From Marinobacter confluentis (lineage in GTDB: Bacteria; Pseudomonadota; Gammaproteobacteria; Pseudomonadales; Oleiphilaceae): DNA of 64,000 nt. Numbering within the stretch: position 1 is the first letter of the stretch; each line of letters opens with the position of its first letter. Both the position numbers and the translations under genes were made by a program. The stretch covers positions 248,001-312,000 of the forward strand of contig NZ_SRPF01000001.1 of the NCBI RefSeq assembly GCF_004785685.1, given 5' to 3'. The notes below the pieces were generated by a model. That model did not search any database and was not told the DNA's origin. It worked only from the letters and a program-made list of their open reading frames with translations. Below, in pieces: positions 25,148 to 34,603 of this stretch.

Positions 25148-26866
25148 ATGGCCAGCGTACCTGCCCAGACTTCCAGCGCCAATATGCCCGCCGCCCGGGG
25201 CGCCGGGGCTTCTGACGGATCGGATGGCATCGACAGCCGAAGCGATCTGATGTTCGGATTCAACCGGTTGAACCTGCTGCGCCAGATTGGCCTGATGGTG
25301 GGGCTGGCTGCCAGTGTCGCCCTGGGCGTGTCCGTGGTGCTCTGGGCCCAGGAACCCAACTACCAGCCAGTCGTGGGCGATATGTCCGGCTACAACCCCC
25401 AGGACGTCACCGGCATCCTCAGCAGCAACAATATTGAATACCGCATGGACCCGCGCACGGGCGCGCTTCTGGTGCCCGCAGACCAGGTTTACGATGCCCG
25501 GCTCAAGCTGGCCGCCGAGGGCGTCACCGACGAGCAGACCATTGGCTATGAGCTGCTGGATCAGGACCGTGGCCTTGGCACTTCCCAGTTCATGGAAACC
25601 ATCAGCTATCGCCGCGGCCTTGAGGGCGAACTGGCGCGCACCATCAGCAGTATGCGTACCGTTCGCTCTGCCCGGGTACACCTGGCGATGCCCGAGCGTT
25701 CAGTGTTTATTCGCGATGCCCGCGAGCCCACGGCTTCGGTGTTCCTCGAAGTGTTTGCTGGCCGCAAGCTTGATCAGGAGCAGATTGCTTCAATTACCAA
25801 TCTTGTGGCGGGCAGCGTTCCGCAAATGAGCAAAGCCAACGTGACGGTGGTTGATCAGAGCGGCAACCTGCTGACCGGCCAGGACGAGGGCGGCGACACA
25901 CAGCAGATGGAAGACCAGTACGATTACACAAGTCGGGTTGAGCAAAGGCTGGCCAACCGGGTGGCTTCGCTGGTTCGACCTGTTGTCGGTGATGGGCGCT
26001 TCCGTGCAGAAGTGACCGCCGATCTTGATTTCTCATCGGTAGAGCAGGCGGAAGAACTGTTCAATCCGCAACAACAGGCGGTCCGCAGTGAACGCTCGAT
26101 GACCGAGCAGCGTTCCTCGGCCGGAGCCCGGGGCATTCCGGGCGCGCTGTCCAACCAGCCTCCGGCGGATGCTACCGTGCCGGAGCAGGCAAACGCCGGT
26201 AACGATGAGGAAGGCGCGCCACCTGCGCCGGTGAACATTCGCGAGGAATCCACTCGCAATTACGAGATGGACCGCACCGTTAGCTACATCCGCCAGGAAT
26301 ACGGCCGTATCAACCGCCTGAACGTCGCCCTGGCGGTAGATGATATGCGGGTGGTTAACCCGGAAACCGGCGAAGTCACCTTCGAGCCCTGGCCCGAGGC
26401 CGAGTTGCAGCGCCTGACCATGCTGGTTCGTGATGCGGTTGGCTACTCCGCAGCGCGGGGCGACAGCGTGACGGTCATGAATACCGCCTTCGCCTCGGAG
26501 GAAGAAATTGAATTTACGCCGCCGAGCTTCTGGGAGCAGCCCTGGTTCTGGGACCTGATGAAGCAGGTGCTTGCCGGGTTGGTGATTCTGGTGCTGGTGC
26601 TGGGGCTGTTGCGCCCGACTCTGAAATCGCTGTCCGGCGGCGGCAGGTCACAGCGTGGCGAAGGCCGCGGGGATGACTACGACGGACTGGACGGCATTGA
26701 AGGCAGCGACGAGCTTCGCGAAGCCATGAAGAGCCAGGACGATCTGCTTTTGCCCGGTGCGACAGACAGCTATGATAGGCAATTGAACGCCCTGAAAGGC
26801 CTGGTTGCTGAAGACCCGGCCCGGGTGTCCCAGGTGATGCGCCAGTGGGTGAATGTCGATGACTGA
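25148..26866 (+). CDS. fliF: Flagellar MS-ring protein FliF
   Basis: The 572-residue protein has two inner-membrane segments (about 40-62, LLRQIGLMVGLAASVALGVSV, and about 463-483, MKQVLAGLVILVLVLGLL) flanking the periplasmic ring-building motifs. The EFRYMDPRTGALLVPADQVY-type RBM region and the YVRNQ-like TSRVEQRLANRVASLVRPVVGDGRFRAEV segment are typical. The cytoplasmic C-terminus (LNALKGLVAEDPARVSQVMRQWVN) binds FliG. It builds the base ring around the export gate. Ends overlapping fliG. Confidence 0.96.
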   Translation: MASVPAQTSSANMPAARGAGASDGSDGIDSRSDLMFGFNRLNLLRQIGLMVGLAASVALGVSVVLWAQEPNYQPVVGDMSGYNPQDVTGILSSNNIEYRMDPRTGALLVPADQVYDARLKLAAEGVTDEQTIGYELLDQDRGLGTSQFMETISYRRGLEGELARTISSMRTVRSARVHLAMPERSVFIRDAREPTASVFLEVFAGRKLDQEQIASITNLVAGSVPQMSKANVTVVDQSGNLLTGQDEGGDTQQMEDQYDYTSRVEQRLANRVASLVRPVVGDGRFRAEVTADLDFSSVEQAEELFNPQQQAVRSERSMTEQRSSAGARGIPGALSNQPPADATVPEQANAGNDEEGAPPAPVNIREESTRNYEMDRTVSYIRQEYGRINRLNVALAVDDMRVVNPETGEVTFEPWPEAELQRLTMLVRDAVGYSAARGDSVTVMNTAFASEEEIEFTPPSFWEQPWFWDLMKQVLAGLVILVLVLGLLRPTLKSLSGGGRSQRGEGRGDDYDGLDGIEGSDELREAMKSQDDLLLPGATDSYDRQLNALKGLVAEDPARVSQVMRQWVNVDD

Positions 26867-27899
26867 AGAAAATACTCGCGAAGGCAACGCGCCGCAAAAA
26901 TCACAGCGGAAAATTCCGCGGGTAGAGCAGGCCGCGATTCTGCTGATGTCTCTGGGTGAAAGTGATGCCGCGCAGATACTCAAGCACATGGGCCCGAAAG
27001 AGGTTCAGCGGGTGGGCGTGGCCATGGCACAGATGAAGGAGGTCAGCAAGGACGACGTCACTTTTGTGCTGAACAATTTTGTTGAGGCCGTTGGCGGCCA
27101 GACCGGTCTTGGCGTTGGCAACGATGACTATATCCGTACCATGCTCACCCAGGCCCTGGGCGACGACAAGGCGTCCAGCCTGATCGACCGCATTCTGATC
27201 GGCGGCAACACCACCGGCCTGGACACTCTGAAATGGATGGAGCCCCGCGCCGTGGGCGACATCATCCGCTATGAGCACCCGCAGATTCAGGCCATTGTCA
27301 TCTCTTACCTGGACCCGGACCAGGCCGCTGAAATTCTTGGCACGCTGGACGACAAGGTGCGCCTGGATGTGATGATGCGGGTTGCCTCGCTGGAAAGTAT
27401 CCAGCCCCAGGCCCTGCAGGAACTGAACGATATTCTCGAGAAGCAGTTCTCCGGCGGATCCGCCGCCCAGACCAGTCGCATTGGCGGTGTGAAACGGGCG
27501 GCGGACATCATGAACTTCATGGAGCGCAGTGCCGAGGGCACCCTGATGGACTCCATCAAGGATATGGACCCGGACCTGGCATCCACCATCGAAGACCTGA
27601 TGTTTGTGTTCGACAATCTTGCGGAAATCGATGATCGCGGCATCCAGGCGTTGCTGCGTGAGGTGTCCTCTGAAGTTCTGGTTGTTGCCCTGAAGGGCGC
27701 CGACGATGCCGTTCAGGAGAAGATCTTCAAGAACATGTCCAAGCGGGCTTCCGAGCTTCTGCAGGATGACCTTGAGGCCAAGGGGCCGGTCAAGGTCAGC
27801 GAAGTGGAATCTGCCCAGAAAGACATTATCACCATCGCACGCCGTATGGCCGAGGCCGGTGAAATCACCCTCGGTGGTGCTGGCGAAGAAATGATGTGA
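26859..27899 (+). CDS. fliG: Flagellar motor switch protein FliG
   Basis: 346 residues if started at 26859, or 348 at the in-frame ATG 26853; both overlap the fliF stop and neither has a clear ribosome site, so coupling to fliF is likely. The three FliG domains are seen: N-terminal RVEQAAILLMSLGE, middle EHPQIQAIVISYLDPDQAAEIL with EHPQ motif, and C-terminal torque helix region (MFVFDNLAEIDDRGIQALLREV) carrying the charged residues that meet the stator. FliG joins FliF to FliM/FliN. Confidence 0.96.
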   Translation: MTEENTREGNAPQKSQRKIPRVEQAAILLMSLGESDAAQILKHMGPKEVQRVGVAMAQMKEVSKDDVTFVLNNFVEAVGGQTGLGVGNDDYIRTMLTQALGDDKASSLIDRILIGGNTTGLDTLKWMEPRAVGDIIRYEHPQIQAIVISYLDPDQAAEILGTLDDKVRLDVMMRVASLESIQPQALQELNDILEKQFSGGSAAQTSRIGGVKRAADIMNFMERSAEGTLMDSIKDMDPDLASTIEDLMFVFDNLAEIDDRGIQALLREVSSEVLVVALKGADDAVQEKIFKNMSKRASELLQDDLEAKGPVKVSEVESAQKDIITIARRMAEAGEITLGGAGEEMM

Positions 27900-27909
27900 T
27901 GCTGACGTG

Positions 27910-28755
27910 ATGAAAGACCCGCGCCGCAACCTCGACCGCATTCCAAAAGAGAATCTCACCGCCTATGAGCGCTGGGAATTGCCTCTGCTGGATGCCAAAG
28001 GCAACGAGGTTCCGCGACAAGAAGAGCGCAACGTTAAACCGCTGACCGCCGCCGACCTTGAGGACATTCGCCAGGCCGCCTACACCGACGGGCTCGAAGA
28101 GGGCCGCAAGGAAGGGTTTGAAGCCGGACACAGGGAAGGCCGTGAAGCCGGGCACAAGGAGGGCTATGCCGCCGGCGAACAGGAAGGAACGCGGACCGGC
28201 ACAGACACCGCCCTGGCAGAAACCCGCAAAGACGTTGAAGCCAAGCTCGAGCGCCTGGAAGTGCTGATGGGCGAGTTACTGGTGCCGATCCAGCGCCATG
28301 AAGACGAGCTTGAAACCGCCCTGGTGAACCTCACCACGGTACTGTCCCGGGCTGTGCTCTACCGCGAACTGTCCCTGGATTCTTCCCAGATTGCCGCAGT
28401 GGTGCGAAAGGCCATGGCGTCGCTGCCGTCCACCAGCGACAACGTTCGCATTCATATCCACCCCGATGATTACCAGTTTGTGGGCGAAGTCGCCGAGCGA
28501 TTTGAGGCCCGGACGTCTGTGGTTGAAGATGCCTCCGTTATGCGCGGAGGGTGCAGGCTTGAGACCCGTCACAGCCTGGTGGATTTCACCATTGAGAAAC
28601 GATTCCAGAAGGCCGTACAGGACATGCTCAGCGTCGAGCTTGACAGCGACACACCGGGCGATGGCGAAGAGCTGGATGCCATCATGGACGACCTGACTGA
28701 TTTCCGTCGCGACGTGCTTGGCAAGGAGGATGGGGATGACGGCAAATCTGGCTGA
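27910..28755 (+). CDS. fliH: Flagellar export ATPase regulator FliH
   Basis: 281 residues from the ATG at 27910 (the GTG at 27907 is in frame but less likely). The N-terminal part carries the FliH Gly-x-x-x-Gly helix repeat at about residues 61-97 ([20 protein letters not shown] and on), then an acidic coiled region and the C-terminal domain that binds FliI (about 150-240). FliH holds FliI inactive and delivers it to the export gate. The gene overlaps fliI by 20 bases. Confidence 0.93.
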   Translation: MKDPRRNLDRIPKENLTAYERWELPLLDAKGNEVPRQEERNVKPLTAADLEDIRQAAYTDGLEEGRKEGFEAGHREGREAGHKEGYAAGEQEGTRTGTDTALAETRKDVEAKLERLEVLMGELLVPIQRHEDELETALVNLTTVLSRAVLYRELSLDSSQIAAVVRKAMASLPSTSDNVRIHIHPDDYQFVGEVAERFEARTSVVEDASVMRGGCRLETRHSLVDFTIEKRFQKAVQDMLSVELDSDTPGDGEELDAIMDDLTDFRRDVLGKEDGDDGKSG

Positions 28756-30121
28756 GCGCCTGGAAAGGCTGCAGAAAGGCCTTTCCAGTGAACCGGAGCC
28801 GGAGCTGTCTGGCCGCCTGACCCGGATGGTGGGGCTGACCCTGGAATGCGTAGGATGCCCGATGGTGGTGGGTGACCGCTGTGTGATTACCGGCCAGGGT
28901 GCCGGTACCGTCGAAGCCGAAGTGGTGGGCTTTGAAGATGAAAAAGTCTACCTGATGCCGCTGACCGCCATCGAAGGCCTGCGCCCCGGAGCCCGCGTGG
29001 TTCCCATGGCAGTTGCCAGCCGCGTTCCCGTTGGTCCTGAATTGCTGGGCCGAGTGGTCAACGGCAATGGCGAACCGCTGGACGGCAAAGGCCCCTTGCA
29101 GACCGAGAAGCGGGTGTCACTTGCCGGTGACATCATTAACCCGCTGGACCGGGCACCGGTTCGACAGTCCATGGATGTTGGTATTCGCGCCATCAACTCG
29201 CTGATGACCGTTGGGCAGGGCCAGCGCCTTGGCCTGTTTGCCGGCAGTGGTGTCGGTAAAAGCGTTCTACTGGGCATGATGACCCGTTTTACCGATGCCG
29301 ACATTACCGTGGTCGGCCTGATTGGCGAGCGGGGACGGGAAGTAAAAGAATTCATTGAAGACATTCTGGGCGACGAAGGCCTGAGCCGGTCTGTGGTGGT
29401 CGCATCCCCGGCGGATGACTCACCGCTGATGCGCCTGCGGGCGGCCATGCTTACGACCCGGATCGCCGAGTATTACCGGGACCAGGGCAAGCGCGTACTA
29501 CTGCTGATGGACTCGTTGACCCGTTACGCCCAGGCCCAGCGGGAGATAGCGCTGGCCGTGGGTGAGCCACCGGCCACCAAGGGCTATCCGCCCTCCGTAT
29601 TTGCCAAACTGCCGCAACTTGTTGAGCGAACCGGTAACGGTCGCCCGGGTGGCGGTTCCATTACCGCCTTCTACACCGTTCTGACAGAAGGCGACGACCA
29701 GCAGGACCCCATTGCCGATGCGGCCCGAGCCATCCTTGATGGCCACATCGTGCTGTCCCGTCGCCTTGCGGAGGAAGGCCACTATCCGGCCATCGACGTG
29801 GAAGCCTCCATCAGCCGGGTGATGCCTCAGGTGACAGAGCCCGCGCATTTTGCCCGGGGGCAGCGTTTCAAGCAGGTGTATTCCCGCTATCAGCAGGCAC
29901 GGGACCTGATCAGTGTCGGCGCTTACGTCAAGGGCTCTGACCCGGAAACCGATTTTGCCATTGCCCACATTGCCAATATGCGTCAGTTCCTGCAGCAGGG
30001 CCTGAATGAGCGCTCGACCCTGAAACAGAGTGTCGACGAGCTGATGGCCGTGGTGCCGGAGCGGCGTTCGCCGGACCGGGCCAAATCGCCGCCGCAGAGC
30101 GGCCCGGCTGAGGCAGGCTGA
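28736..30121 (+). CDS. fliI: Flagellum-specific type III export ATPase FliI
   Basis: 461 residues from the ATG at 28736, which has AAGGAGG six bases upstream; longer in-frame TTG/ATG starts at 28718 and 28730 lie in or before that site. Walker A is [15 protein letters not shown] (about 175), Walker [19 protein letters not shown], and [22 protein letters not shown] is the conserved F1-beta-like loop. It powers unfolding and delivery of export substrates. Overlaps fliH at the start and fliJ by one base at the end. Confidence 0.97.
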   Translation: MTANLAERLERLQKGLSSEPEPELSGRLTRMVGLTLECVGCPMVVGDRCVITGQGAGTVEAEVVGFEDEKVYLMPLTAIEGLRPGARVVPMAVASRVPVGPELLGRVVNGNGEPLDGKGPLQTEKRVSLAGDIINPLDRAPVRQSMDVGIRAINSLMTVGQGQRLGLFAGSGVGKSVLLGMMTRFTDADITVVGLIGERGREVKEFIEDILGDEGLSRSVVVASPADDSPLMRLRAAMLTTRIAEYYRDQGKRVLLLMDSLTRYAQAQREIALAVGEPPATKGYPPSVFAKLPQLVERTGNGRPGGGSITAFYTVLTEGDDQQDPIADAARAILDGHIVLSRRLAEEGHYPAIDVEASISRVMPQVTEPAHFARGQRFKQVYSRYQQARDLISVGAYVKGSDPETDFAIAHIANMRQFLQQGLNERSTLKQSVDELMAVVPERRSPDRAKSPPQSGPAEAG

Positions 30122-30561
30122 TGCTGCGCTCGCAACGGCTGCTAGTGGTGCTCAGGCTGGAGGAGCAAAAAGAGCAACGGGCCCTCGAGAAAATGGCAGA
30201 GGCGCAAAAAGCCCATGAGGCCCAGCGCCAGCAGATTGCCAACCTGGAAGGCTACCAGCAGGAATACCGGAATCAGATCCGCGCCAACCAGCAGGGCGTG
30301 GTGCCGGTCTCCCGCCTACAGGCTTGGCAGGCGTTTATCGCCCAGCTCGATCAAGTGATTGTGCAGCAGCGCACGGTGCTTGAGCAGGCACAGGCGAAGC
30401 TGGATGCCCGCCGCGAAGACTGGCAGAAGGCCTGGGAGCGTCGACGGGGTATGGAAAAATACATCGAAACCTGTCGCCGCCAGGAACAGCAGGAGCTGGA
30501 CGCCCGGGAGCAGAAGCTGGCCGACGAGGCAGCAAGCCGGGCCTACCAACGCCGCCGCTAG
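30121..30561 (+). CDS. fliJ: Flagellar export chaperone FliJ
   Basis: A 146-residue, almost wholly coiled-coil protein rich in Gln, Glu and Arg (RLEEQKEQRALEKMAEAQKAH and on). This matches FliJ, the gamma-subunit-like stalk that sits in the FliI ring and recycles chaperones. ATG overlaps the fliI TGA by one base. Family sequence conservation is weak; identity rests on coiled-coil character plus position after fliI. Confidence 0.9.
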   Translation: MLRSQRLLVVLRLEEQKEQRALEKMAEAQKAHEAQRQQIANLEGYQQEYRNQIRANQQGVVPVSRLQAWQAFIAQLDQVIVQQRTVLEQAQAKLDARREDWQKAWERRRGMEKYIETCRRQEQQELDAREQKLADEAASRAYQRRR

Positions 30562-30652
30562 GTCCATTTCAGCGACAGATGCAAATTCAAACCATTCGAC
30601 TATCCTTAGGGCGCGGTAACGATCTTTTCCAGCACCTTACGGAGACTCCTGA

Positions 30653-30958
30653 ATGCCGATCAACACACATCGCAGCGACGATGGTCACACCCTGACCATA
30701 CGGATTGAAGGGCGATTTGATTTCAGCACTCATCAGGCCTTCCGCAATGCTTACGAGCAGGACAATCAGGAGGTCAAGGAGTTCGTGGTGGATCTTTCCC
30801 AAACCACCTACCTCGACAGTTCGGCTCTCGGCATGCTGCTGTTGCTGCGCGACTATGCCGGTGGCGACGGCGCCAGAATCGAGCTCAAAAACTGCAATAA
30901 CGATGTTCGCCGGATTCTGACGATCTCCAATTTCGAGCAGCTTTTTTCCATTAAATGA
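30653..30958 (+). CDS. STAS-domain anti-anti-sigma factor (HsbA-like)
   Basis: A 101-residue single STAS domain. The loop TTYLDSSALGML holds the candidate phospho-serine (S56, with S57 next to it), the same position given for Pseudomonas HsbA. These proteins bind a kinase/anti-sigma partner when unphosphorylated. The following gene starts inside its stop codon (ATGA). With the next two genes it forms an HsbA-HsbR-HptB-like module; in Pseudomonas that module controls FlgM/FliA release and biofilm choice. Here it is placed inside the fli operon, 91 bases after fliJ. Confidence 0.9.
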   Translation: MPINTHRSDDGHTLTIRIEGRFDFSTHQAFRNAYEQDNQEVKEFVVDLSQTTYLDSSALGMLLLLRDYAGGDGARIELKNCNNDVRRILTISNFEQLFSIK

Positions 30959-32700
30959 CGGACAGCAAGCCCCTGCGAATCCTGATCGCCGATGACAGCG
31001 ACAGCGACCGTCTGATCCTGAAAACCCTGATGAAGCGCCTGGGCCACCAGGTCCGGGCGACGGCCAACGGCAGCGAAGCCGTAGCCATTTTTCCGGAATA
31101 CCTGCCCGACGTTGTTCTACTGGACGTGATGATGCCGGTGATGGACGGCATCACCGCAGCCCGGGAAATCAAGGCCATGGCCGGGGAGGAGCTGGTCCCG
31201 GTTATCTTCCTGACCTCCCTGACTGACGCCGGCGCTCTGGCCCGCTGCCTGGATGCCGGTGGCGACGATTTTCTGACCAAGCCCTACAACAAAATCATCA
31301 TCCAGGCCAAGCTGGGCGCGTTCAACCGGATGCGTCAGATGCACAAAACCCTGAGCCAGCAGCGGGATCTGATACGGGAGCGCAACCGCCAGCTGCTTGA
31401 GGAACAGCAACTGGCCAAGCGGGTGTTCGATAACATTGCCCACACCGGCTGCCTGAATGCCGATAATATCCGGCATCATGTATCGCCCATGTCCATTTTC
31501 AACGGCGATATCCTGTTTGCCTGCCCGCGACCTGCGGGCGGAATGCATATCCTGATTGGCGATTTCACCGGCCACGGCCTGCCGGCCGCCATTGGGGCGT
31601 TGCCCATCGCTGAGATTTTCTATGGTATGACCAGCATGGGGTTCAGCGGTAACGACGTGTTGCGGGAGGTGAACGACAAGCTCGGGCGAATTCTTCCCAC
31701 CGGCATGTTCTGTTGTGCGGCAATGATCCAGGCAGATTTCCATCTCAATCAGCTGCGGATATGGAACGGAGGCCTGCCGGACGTCGTGTTATTAAGAAAG
31801 GGTGGCCCGCGCGAGCTGGTTCCGTCGCGTCATCTTCCCCTTGGGGTGCTCGATTCAGCCAGGTTTGATGCCACCATGGAACTGTTCCATACCAGCGCCG
31901 GCGACACCTTGCTGATGATGACTGACGGCGTGCTGGAAGCCGAAAACGAGCAGGCTGAGCGATATGGGGAAGGGCGCCTGAAGCAGGCACTGGACACAGC
32001 ACCCGCCGGCGAGCCACCCATTGACACGGTGCTGGGTGCAATCCGGTCATTTACCGGCGAACAGTCGGGCCATGATGACCTGACACTGGTGTCGCTGGAC
32101 ATGGTGGTGGCGTCAGATTTCCATGAGTCGGCTGAGCGCCTGCCCCAGTCTGCCCTGAAAGGCCCGGCCCAGTGGCATTGCGTTTACGAGGTGAGGGATG
32201 ACACCCTGGCCCAGTTCAGTCCCTTGCCGCTGCTGCTGCACATCTGCATGGAAGTGCCGGGCCTGCGGCGCAAAAGTGCCGACATTTATACCCTGTTATC
32301 AGAGCTGTACACCAATGCACTGGAACACGGGGTACTCGGTCTGTCATCGGATCTTAAAACCTCGCCGGACGGGTTCAGCTATTATTATTCGGAACGCGAG
32401 CGGCGGCTGGAGCAGGTTTCCGGGCATTATATAAGGTTTACCCTGACGCACTCGATGACCAGAAAAGGCGGCAAGCTGATCATTACCTGCGAGGACAGCG
32501 GCCAGGGGTTCGATCACAGCAGCCAGATCACCACCGGGGCAGCGGACGAATCTGGCAATGCGAACATCAAATATAGCGGCCGAGGATTGTTACTTATGCA
32601 GAAGCTGGGGCATTCCCTGCGCTATTCGGAGTATGGCAGCCGGGCTGAAATTGTTTATGATTGGGAGTTAGCCATCAAACAACCAGGGGGTTGGTCATGA
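30955..32700 (+). CDS. Response regulator with PP2C phosphatase and HATPase domains (HsbR-like)
   Basis: The 581 residues hold three domains: receiver (1-120; acidic D13-D14, phosphosite D57 in VVLLDVMMP, K109 in FLTKPY), a SpoIIE/PP2C phosphatase (about 150-385; IGDFTGHGLPAAIGALP and MTDGVLEAENEQAERYG), and a GHKL kinase-like domain (about 420-575; LYTNALEHGVLGL, DSGQGFDHS, YSGRGLLLMQKLG). HsbR-type proteins reverse and add phosphate on the STAS partner depending on receiver phosphorylation. It is likely phosphorylated through the Hpt protein encoded next; their genes overlap (TCATGA). Confidence 0.93.
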   Translation: MTDSKPLRILIADDSDSDRLILKTLMKRLGHQVRATANGSEAVAIFPEYLPDVVLLDVMMPVMDGITAAREIKAMAGEELVPVIFLTSLTDAGALARCLDAGGDDFLTKPYNKIIIQAKLGAFNRMRQMHKTLSQQRDLIRERNRQLLEEQQLAKRVFDNIAHTGCLNADNIRHHVSPMSIFNGDILFACPRPAGGMHILIGDFTGHGLPAAIGALPIAEIFYGMTSMGFSGNDVLREVNDKLGRILPTGMFCCAAMIQADFHLNQLRIWNGGLPDVVLLRKGGPRELVPSRHLPLGVLDSARFDATMELFHTSAGDTLLMMTDGVLEAENEQAERYGEGRLKQALDTAPAGEPPIDTVLGAIRSFTGEQSGHDDLTLVSLDMVVASDFHESAERLPQSALKGPAQWHCVYEVRDDTLAQFSPLPLLLHICMEVPGLRRKSADIYTLLSELYTNALEHGVLGLSSDLKTSPDGFSYYYSERERRLEQVSGHYIRFTLTHSMTRKGGKLIITCEDSGQGFDHSSQITTGAADESGNANIKYSGRGLLLMQKLGHSLRYSEYGSRAEIVYDWELAIKQPGGWS

Positions 32701-33041
32701 ACGACAAACCGCACCTTGATGAAGAAGCACTGACAGAACTTCAGGACGTTATGGAAGACGAGTTCGATGTTCTGATTGAAACCTACCTGAAAGACTCTTC
32801 TGACCGGATAAGCCACCTTCGCAGTGCGATTGGAAGTGCGGATCCCGACGCGTTTGCCAGAACCGCGCACAGCTTTAAAGGCAGTTCTATCAATATTGGT
32901 GCGCCGATGCTCGGAGAACTCTGCCTGAGGGCTGAGGAAGCCGGCAAGGATAACCGCCTTGACGAGGCATCAGACGTTGTCGATGCCATTGAAGTGGAAT
33001 TCCAGCGCATCGAACAGACCCTCAAGCGTTTTCTGGCCTGA
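32697..33041 (+). CDS. Histidine phosphotransfer protein (HptB-like)
   Basis: 114 residues from the ATG at 32697, inside the previous stop. A single Hpt four-helix domain with the phosphoacceptor H58 in RTAHSFKGSSINIG. It would pass phosphate from hybrid sensor kinases, encoded elsewhere, to the receiver of the upstream protein. The order STAS-regulator-Hpt is the mirror of the Pseudomonas hptB-hsbR-hsbA order, and it sits directly upstream of the fliK promoter. No terminator was seen between it and fliK. Confidence 0.9.
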   Translation: MNDKPHLDEEALTELQDVMEDEFDVLIETYLKDSSDRISHLRSAIGSADPDAFARTAHSFKGSSINIGAPMLGELCLRAEEAGKDNRLDEASDVVDAIEVEFQRIEQTLKRFLA

Positions 33042-33071
33042 ATCGCCGCCGGTCTCTTGCCCCATGCGTAA

Positions 33072-33087
33072 TGGCATTGCTTTTGCT
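33072..33087 (+). promoter_or_regulatory. Sigma-54 promoter of fliK
   Basis: TGGCATTGCTTTTGCT has GG (33073-33074) and GC (33085-33086) 10 bases apart, with an exact TTTTGCT -12 region. It lies 70 bases before the fliK ATG and probably gives fliK its own FleQ/FleR-activated transcript. Confidence 0.75.
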
Positions 33088-33156
33088 GTGATACTGGAAA
33101 GCTGATTTATTTCTGAAAATCAGCGCTTTTTCCCAGTAAAGCGGCAAGAGGTTGCC

Positions 33157-34458
33157 ATGTCACAAATGGTTCTCCCACAAAATCTTTCCCGGAGCCCGTC
33201 GCCGGAGGCTGGTAGAGCGCCAGCGTCATCCGGGCCAGGCAATGAAAAATCCGGCGATAGCGCATTTGATACGGTGTCCCGGTCAGAGCAGCAGCGCATT
33301 CAGGCGAAAGAGGCAAAGGAAGCGAGGGAAGCCCGCCAGGCTGAACGCGCTGACGATAGCCGGAAGGCCGAAAAGTCTCAGGCTGCGGATGATAAAGCGG
33401 TCAGGTCAGACGCCGAAGCGGACGCCCCCGAAAAGACCGATGATACCCAAAGCGCTGACGCCAGTTCCCCCCAAAGCGATTCTGCTGGCGATGACCAGGG
33501 GCAGAAGCTTGCCGCTGATAATGCCGGCGAACCCGTATCCGGGACAAACCCCTTGCCACAGCAGGCGTCCGCCAGTTCCGTAGCTGCCGCAGCGTTGGAC
33601 CTGAAAGCCGCGGAAACGTCAATCAATGCTGAGGTTGACAGCATCCCCGTGACCTTCGCCGGGTTACAGACCTTGGCGGCGTCAGCGCAGACTCAGGGAG
33701 CCGGTGCTGCAACCGGCGCTCAGTCCAATGGCCAGGCCTTGCCATTCCTCCAGGGGGCAATGATGACCGTAGCCGGCCTGAATGGTGCTGGCAGGCCGGG
33801 AACCATGGCGCTCCAGACCTCTGGCCAGAATGGACCGGTATCCGGTATTGCGCTGTCCGAATCACTGCTGGCCGGGGTCACAGCGGATGGCGGCAAAGCC
33901 GCAGACAGCCCGATGCTGCAGAATGCGATCCGGTTCCAGGGCGCCCTGGAATCCGCCGGCGCCCAGGCTAATGCCGTGAATACCCCAAAAATGGCACCGG
34001 ATGCGCCGATACTGCGCGGCTACACGACTTCCATTGATGTGCCGGTCAGCCACGCTGAGTGGGGTGACAAAATGGCAGGAAAACTGACCTGGCTAACCGC
34101 GAGAAATATGTCCGTCGCCGAGATTCACCTGACACCACCGGATATGGGCCCCATGGAGGTCCGCGTTCAGGTGCAGCAGGACCAGGCCAATATTTCCGTC
34201 CACTCTGCCAACCCGGTAGTGCGCGAGCAGCTGGAACTTCACAGCCACCGGTTGAGGGATATGCTCAACGAGCAGGGGTTTTCACTCGAGCAGTTTGATG
34301 TGTCGGATTCCGGCCGTGACCAGACCGGAGACGGCGAGACCGGCGGCGAACAGACCCAGGGCCAGGGCGTGATTGCCGACTCTGAACTGGACGACTCCGG
34401 CGCTGAACTACAGTCCCTTGATCTGACCTGGAGAGGCGAGGTCGACATCTTCGCCTGA
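33157..34458 (+). CDS. fliK: Flagellar hook-length control protein FliK
   Basis: 433 residues. The first 300 are low-complexity, rich in Ala, Gln, Ser and charged residues, as in the secreted ruler region. The conserved C-terminal switch domain (about 320-410) reads AEIHLTPPDMGPMEVRVQVQ then HSHRLRDMLNEQGF, the FliK signature that contacts FlhB. FliK measures the hook and flips export from rod/hook to filament substrates. GCAAGAGG lies before the ATG. A second FliK-like protein is encoded at 59.1-60.6 kb. Confidence 0.92.
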   Translation: MSQMVLPQNLSRSPSPEAGRAPASSGPGNEKSGDSAFDTVSRSEQQRIQAKEAKEAREARQAERADDSRKAEKSQAADDKAVRSDAEADAPEKTDDTQSADASSPQSDSAGDDQGQKLAADNAGEPVSGTNPLPQQASASSVAAAALDLKAAETSINAEVDSIPVTFAGLQTLAASAQTQGAGAATGAQSNGQALPFLQGAMMTVAGLNGAGRPGTMALQTSGQNGPVSGIALSESLLAGVTADGGKAADSPMLQNAIRFQGALESAGAQANAVNTPKMAPDAPILRGYTTSIDVPVSHAEWGDKMAGKLTWLTARNMSVAEIHLTPPDMGPMEVRVQVQQDQANISVHSANPVVREQLELHSHRLRDMLNEQGFSLEQFDVSDSGRDQTGDGETGGEQTQGQGVIADSELDDSGAELQSLDLTWRGEVDIFA

Positions 34459-34484
34459 TCACCTTCCTGCAACAGTCTTTGCCG

Positions 34485-34529
34485 ATCCCCCTTACCAGCG
34501 CTAAACTGCTGTTCTGATAAGGGGGATTT
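34485..34529 (+). terminator. Stem-loop between fliK and fliL, possible terminator or attenuator
   Basis: ATCCCCCTTA (34485-34494) pairs perfectly with TAAGGGGGAT (34518-34527) around a 23-base loop, followed by only two T residues. It lies 26 bases past the fliK stop and directly before the sigma-54 promoter of fliL. The weak U-tract makes efficient termination uncertain; RNA-end protection is an alternative. Confidence 0.45.
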
Positions 34530-34536
34530 GTCATTC

Positions 34537-34552
34537 TGGCCCGCCCTTTGCT
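34537..34552 (+). promoter_or_regulatory. Sigma-54 promoter of fliLMNOPQR
   Basis: TGGCCCGCCCTTTGCT has GG (34538-34539) and GC (34550-34551) 10 bases apart and a TTTGCT -12 element, 52 bases before the fliL ATG and 8 bases after the fliK stem-loop. Confidence 0.75.
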
Positions 34553-34603
34553 TCACATCTCTTAAACCTGACCGTTACGACGGAATTCTGGCAGACGAAA
34601 TCT

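Noticed and set aside
24614-25681. 355-codon - strand frame over fliE-fliF
   Set aside because: It runs antisense to two well-identified genes and across the fliE promoter, has shadow composition and shows no recognisable motif.
26901-27959. 352-codon - strand frame antisense to fliG
   Set aside because: It covers fliG exactly in reverse and is His/Gly/Asn-rich as expected from an antisense reading of fliG codons; no upstream signals are seen.
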